A DNA stretch of 8,525 nucleotides from assembly GCA_964530195.1 (NCBI GenBank), contig CAZGXQ010000007.1, positions 1 to 8,525 on the forward strand, written 5' to 3'. This stretch comes from CAZGXQ01 sp964530195. Lineage in GTDB: Bacteria > Patescibacteriota > Minisyncoccia > Minisyncoccales > GBS-2. The position numbers were made by a program, and so were the translations under genes. Of the stretch, positions 5,401-8,525 are shown piece by piece (the stretch's first letter is position 1; each line of letters begins with the position of its first letter). The notes beneath the pieces were generated by a model that had not been told where the DNA came from, ran no database searches, and saw only the letters and a program-made list of their open reading frames with translations.

Positions 5401-7407
5401 GTGCAAAAAGAAATTAAAACTACTCTTGGTGTCACAATTTTAGCAATTTTTACTTTGTTATTTATCGTTTTTTCTTTAATCTCTCTAAAGTTCTATCCTT
5501 CCTTATCTCCTTTTACTTACCAATTTTCAAGAAAAACTCAACGGGGAGTACTTACTTTAAAAACTTTTTCTTCCCCTGAGGACTTTAAAAACTATTTGGC
5601 CAAAACTGGTGAAGTTGAGAGAGGAATTGAAACTTTGAGATTTCTTGAAGTTGCTCCTAGATTTTTCCTTCCAGCTCCAGAAATTTCTCTAGCTCCTCCA
5701 CTAACTGCAGAAAAAGTTCCTACAAGAGTTTCAGAAACCAATGTTCAGGTTCCAGGAATTGATGAACCAGATATTTTAAAGACTGATGGAAAAGAAATTT
5801 ATTTCTCTCCAGGAAAAGCTTGGCCAATTTGGAGAGAACCAATTTTTGCAGAGCCAGAGCTCAAAATAATCCCACCCTATTACAAAGAACCAAAGACAAA
5901 ACTAATTCGGGCTTTTCCAGTTGAAAAATTAGCTTTAGATAGCGAAATTGAAAAATCAGGAGATCTTTTATTGATGAGAAATATTTTAGTTATTTTTTCT
6001 CGAGAGCAAATTTTAGGTTATGATGTTTCAGATCCAAAAAATCCTCAAAAGAAGTGGGAAATAAAATTAGAAAGCAAAAGCTCTATTCTCACAAGCAGAC
6101 TCTACAATAACAAGATTTATTTGGTTTTAGCTAATAATATAAAAAGAGAACATCCTTGTCCAATAAAACCTTTAATTTTAGAAGGAAAAGAAATTGAAGT
6201 TAAATGTCAAGAAATTTATTATCCTGATTTACCTTATCCTCCGACTGTTGATGTTACTTTTTTGGCAATGATTTTAGATCCTTTAACTGGCAAAATTGAA
6301 AAAAGAGTTTCTTTTGTTGGATCTCTTTCTAACTCAGTAGTTTATATGTCAAAAAATTCTCTCTACATTACTTACTTTTACACTCAAAGTTTAACAGAAT
6401 TTTTCCTCAAGTTTTTAAAAGAAAAATGCAAAGATTTGTTCCCAAATGAGGTTATTCAAAAAATAGAAAGAGTTACAAAATACGATCTTCACGAACAAAC
6501 AAAGTCGTTAGAGCTGGAAATAATTCTTAGAAATTATATGAATTCATTGGACGATGACGAGCGGATGAGAGTGGAAAATGAAATAGAAAATAGGTTTTCA
6601 GATTTTTATGACAAAGAGAAAAGAGAGTTTGAAAAGACAGGCATTGTAAAAATTGACCTGAAAGAATTTGAAATTAAAAGTCATGGAAATGTTCCGGGAT
6701 TTCCTTTGAATCAGTTTGCTTTAGATGAGTATGAGGGAAATTTAAGAATTGCGGTTACGGTAGGGGAAAGATTTTTTGCAAGAGTATTTGGAATATGGGA
6801 AAGGAAATCAGCAAACGATGTTTATGTTTTAGATAAGGATTTGAAAATAATAGGGAAGATTGAAGATTTAGGCTTAACTGAAAGAATTTATTCTGTGAGA
6901 TTTATTGAAGATAAAGGTTATTTGGTCACTTTTCGTCAAACCGATCCGTTTTATGTCTTAGATTTGTCAGATCCCAAAAATCCAAAGCTAAAAGGAGAAT
7001 TAAAAATTCCAGGATACTCTTCCTATTTGCACGAAATTACAAAAGATAAAATCTTGGGAATTGGTAAAGAAGGATGGAAAGTTAAAATTTCACTTTTTGA
7101 TGTTTCAGATCCTAACAATCCAAAAGAGATAGATAAATATCTTTTGGAGGAGACCTGGTCTGAAATTCTTTCCACCCATCACGCTTTCTTGTTGGATAGA
7201 GATCATGAGATCTTTTTCTTGCCAGGAAGCAAAGGAGGCTACATTTTTTCTTACAAGAATAATAGATTAGGTTTAGTTAAAGCAGTAAGTCAGGCTTCAG
7301 TGAAAAGAGCAATTTATATTGAAGACTATTTGTACATTGTCTCAGATAACAAAATAGTGGTTTTGAACGAGCTTAATTGGGAAAAAGTAAAAGAACTTGA
7401 AATTTAA
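5401..7407 (+). CDS. Membrane-anchored secreted beta-propeller protein (COG4880 / Beta_propel family)
   Basis: This is a 668-residue protein with a single N-terminal hydrophobic segment (about 9-29) after a short lysine-containing start, so the bulk should lie outside the membrane. The family signature SETNVQVPGIDEPDILKTDG (111-130) opens the propeller. Blade-like repeats include VSDPKNP (209-215), LSDPKNP (522-528) and VSDPNNP (568-574), each following a hydrophobic strand. SSILTSRLYNNKIYLV, GNLRIAVTVG and DVYVLDKDLKIIGKI are further strand-rich blades. A highly charged helical stretch (about 330-412) interrupts the propeller. C253 and C269 could form a disulphide. The start is GTG 5401 with no Shine-Dalgarno sequence; it is the codon that puts the membrane anchor at the N-terminus. 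The family is known mainly from archaea and some bacteria and has no established activity. A binding or scaffold role at the surface is only a guess. Confidence 0.87.
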   Translation: MQKEIKTTLGVTILAIFTLLFIVFSLISLKFYPSLSPFTYQFSRKTQRGVLTLKTFSSPEDFKNYLAKTGEVERGIETLRFLEVAPRFFLPAPEISLAPPLTAEKVPTRVSETNVQVPGIDEPDILKTDGKEIYFSPGKAWPIWREPIFAEPELKIIPPYYKEPKTKLIRAFPVEKLALDSEIEKSGDLLLMRNILVIFSREQILGYDVSDPKNPQKKWEIKLESKSSILTSRLYNNKIYLVLANNIKREHPCPIKPLILEGKEIEVKCQEIYYPDLPYPPTVDVTFLAMILDPLTGKIEKRVSFVGSLSNSVVYMSKNSLYITYFYTQSLTEFFLKFLKEKCKDLFPNEVIQKIERVTKYDLHEQTKSLELEIILRNYMNSLDDDERMRVENEIENRFSDFYDKEKREFEKTGIVKIDLKEFEIKSHGNVPGFPLNQFALDEYEGNLRIAVTVGERFFARVFGIWERKSANDVYVLDKDLKIIGKIEDLGLTERIYSVRFIEDKGYLVTFRQTDPFYVLDLSDPKNPKLKGELKIPGYSSYLHEITKDKILGIGKEGWKVKISLFDVSDPNNPKEIDKYLLEETWSEILSTHHAFLLDRDHEIFFLPGSKGGYIFSYKNNRLGLVKAVSQASVKRAIYIEDYLYIVSDNKIVVLNELNWEKVKELEI

Positions 7408-7412
7408 ACTCT

Positions 7413-8453
7413 GTGAATTTTGGGTTTTTATTTAGAAAAGAAATCAATGAATATGATTTTGGCGAGGGGCATCCCTTTCATGGAAGGCGAGGGGAGGAGT
7501 TTTTGAAAATCTTAAAAGAGAGAACAAAGAGAGATTTTCCAATACTAAAAGCTGAACCTGCAAAAGATGAAGACCTTTTTTTAATTTGCTCAAAAGACTA
7601 TATTGAATTCACAAAAAATTTTTTTGAAGCAAGACATTTTGGAAGAGATTTTGATGGCAAATTCTATTTTTATCATTCACAAGATAATTTTCCAGGAAAA
7701 AATCCAGGAAACATAGAAATTGCAGCAAGATTTATTGTTGGACAAGCAAAATTGGCAGCAGATTTGGTTTTAACCAACAAGTTCGAAAAAGTTATCTCTA
7801 TTGGAGGAGGGTTGCACCATGCAAAATTCAATTTTGGAGAAGGATTTTGTCTTTATAATGATGTTGCTTTTTGTGCAAAATATCTTTTGGAAAAATACAA
7901 CTTAAAAAGGATTTTAATTTTAGATACTGATGCTCACGGAGGAAACGGAACAATGGAGTATTTTTTGGAAGAAAAAAGAGTATTGTTTGTTGACATTCAT
8001 CAAGACCCATTGACTCTTTATCCTGGAACAGGTTTTGTAGAACAAATTGGTGGAGGAGAGGGAAGAGGATTTACAGTAAATATACCCTTGCCCCCATTTA
8101 GTGGAGACAAAGTTTATAAATTAGTTTTTGAAGAAATTGTAGAACCTATAGTTAAAAAATTTAAACCCCAAATTATTTTAAGAAATGGAGGTTCAGATCC
8201 CCATTTTTCAGATCCTTTAACAAATTTGAATTTGACAATTGAAGGATTTAAAATGATTGGGAAAAAAGTAAGAGAACTTTCTAAAATTTCAGATGGAAGA
8301 GAAATTGATTTTATAGCTTCAGGTTATAATTTAAAAACTTTACCTGAGTGCTGGCTAGCTTTAGTTTCTGAACTTTTAGATTTAAAAATTCCTCTAAAAA
8401 AGAAAGAAAAATTAAAGAGCCAAAAAGGGGTATTGGGAAGACCAAAAAGTTAA
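7413..8453 (+). CDS. Histone deacetylase / AcuC-family zinc-dependent deacetylase
   Basis: This 346-residue enzyme belongs to the arginase/deacetylase fold family that removes acetyl groups from acetyl-lysine, acetylpolyamines or related amides. All key residues are visible: paired histidines H135-H136 in GGGLHHA, zinc ligands D173 and H175 in LDTDAHGGNGT and D262 in GGSDPH, and the transition-state tyrosine Y305 in ASGYN. The N-terminal YDFGEGHPFHGRR (14-26) is also typical and fixes the start at GTG 7413, 5 nt after the propeller stop. The usual DxHHGNGT reads DAHGGNGT here, with a glycine in place of the second histidine. The last 20 residues are lysine-rich and probably disordered. No Shine-Dalgarno sequence is present. 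The substrate is not evident; protein deacetylation or deacetylation of a small acetyl-amine are both possible. Part of this gene is repeated just downstream. Confidence 0.92.
   Translation: MNFGFLFRKEINEYDFGEGHPFHGRRGEEFLKILKERTKRDFPILKAEPAKDEDLFLICSKDYIEFTKNFFEARHFGRDFDGKFYFYHSQDNFPGKNPGNIEIAARFIVGQAKLAADLVLTNKFEKVISIGGGLHHAKFNFGEGFCLYNDVAFCAKYLLEKYNLKRILILDTDAHGGNGTMEYFLEEKRVLFVDIHQDPLTLYPGTGFVEQIGGGEGRGFTVNIPLPPFSGDKVYKLVFEEIVEPIVKKFKPQIILRNGGSDPHFSDPLTNLNLTIEGFKMIGKKVRELSKISDGREIDFIASGYNLKTLPECWLALVSELLDLKIPLKKKEKLKSQKGVLGRPKS
8154..8212 (+). repeat. 59-bp perfect direct repeat, copy 1 (inside the deacetylase gene)
   Basis: This copy lies in the deacetylase coding sequence and encodes K248 to S266, including the zinc ligand D262 and the SDPHFS motif. 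It is identical, base for base, to 8467-8525, at an offset of 313 bp. The identity stops on the left where T8153 faces A8466. Confidence 0.97.
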
Positions 8454-8525
8454 AATTAAGAATCAAAAAAAATTTAAACCCCAAATTATTTTAAGAAATG
8501 GAGGTTCAGATCCCCATTTTTCAGA
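8454..8525 (+). other. Short tail after the deacetylase stop, mostly repeat copy 2
   Basis: After the TAA at 8451-8453 there are 13 A-rich bases (8454-8466). From 8467 to the last base the sequence is the second copy of the 59-bp repeat. No terminator hairpin is visible. The repeated stretch is open in one frame, which is shifted by one relative to the deacetylase, and no start codon precedes it. Confidence 0.8.
8467..8525 (+). repeat. 59-bp perfect direct repeat, copy 2 (at the window end)
   Basis: This copy is identical to 8154-8212 and ends with the window, so its true right boundary cannot be seen. It may be the start of a tandem partial duplication of the deacetylase gene with a unit of 313 bp, or the overlap of an assembly graph loop at a contig end. 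Confidence 0.97.

Noticed and set aside
7828..8010. Minus-strand open frame of 60 codons opposite the deacetylase
   Set aside because: It overlaps the zinc-binding motif of the deacetylase and has no promoter or ribosome-binding evidence.
8454..8466. Rho-independent terminator after the deacetylase
   Set aside because: The bases are an A-rich run without a GC-rich stem; no hairpin followed by T residues is present.
1..8525. tRNA, rRNA, CRISPR array, insertion sequence or riboswitch
   Set aside because: I saw no GC-rich cloverleaf, no regularly spaced repeats, no terminal inverted repeats or transposase, and no intergenic gap long enough for a riboswitch.

Overview
The window is strongly AT-rich (roughly 30% G+C by eye), gene-dense and bacterial. 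It holds nine protein genes: one running off the left edge on the minus strand, and eight head-to-tail on the plus strand with overlaps or gaps of at most 31 nt. A peptidoglycan enzyme (L,D-transpeptidase plus D,D-carboxypeptidase) and PlsY are bacterial markers. The UMP kinase is of the archaeal sequence type, and the secreted beta-propeller protein belongs to a family best known from archaea. TAA, TAG and TGA all serve as stops and tryptophan is TGG, so the genetic code looks standard. Short compact genes, low GC, small intergenic gaps and this mixed repertoire suggest a Patescibacteria/CPR (Parcubacteria-like) genome. That placement is inference, and no ribosomal or other phylogenetic marker is present to confirm it.

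Layout: 1-1176 (minus) encodes a membrane-anchored fusion of a YkuD L,D-transpeptidase and a peptidase S11 (D,D-carboxypeptidase/PBP) domain, cut by the window edge before the KTG motif. A 53-bp divergent spacer (1177-1229) carries a possible extended -10 element placed so that the plus-strand transcript would start at or beside the plsY start codon. The plus-strand run is then plsY, a YegS/DagK-type lipid kinase, an in-frame fusion of an O6-alkylguanine-DNA alkyltransferase catalytic domain with a Sua5/YrdC/TsaC domain, a flavin-reductase-like protein, archaeal-type UMP kinase, a DUF3467 protein, acylphosphatase, a membrane-anchored secreted beta-propeller protein, and a histone-deacetylase/AcuC-family zinc hydrolase.

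Functionally this is a mixed housekeeping cluster. The divergent fusion works on the cell wall. PlsY and the lipid kinase work on phospholipid precursors. The alkyltransferase-Sua5 fusion links DNA repair chemistry to tRNA t6A synthesis, and UMP kinase serves pyrimidine nucleotide synthesis. The propeller protein should sit outside the membrane. Overlapping stops and starts suggest translational coupling in the first half of the run. None of the nine starts has a convincing Shine-Dalgarno sequence.

Points most worth a second look: the two unusual domain fusions; the lack of Shine-Dalgarno sites together with a possible leaderless promoter; and a perfect 59-bp direct repeat. That repeat copies an internal part of the deacetylase gene just beyond its stop codon and ends exactly at the last base of the window, which suggests either a tandem duplication or an assembly-end artefact. 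I see no mobile element, CRISPR array, tRNA or rRNA.
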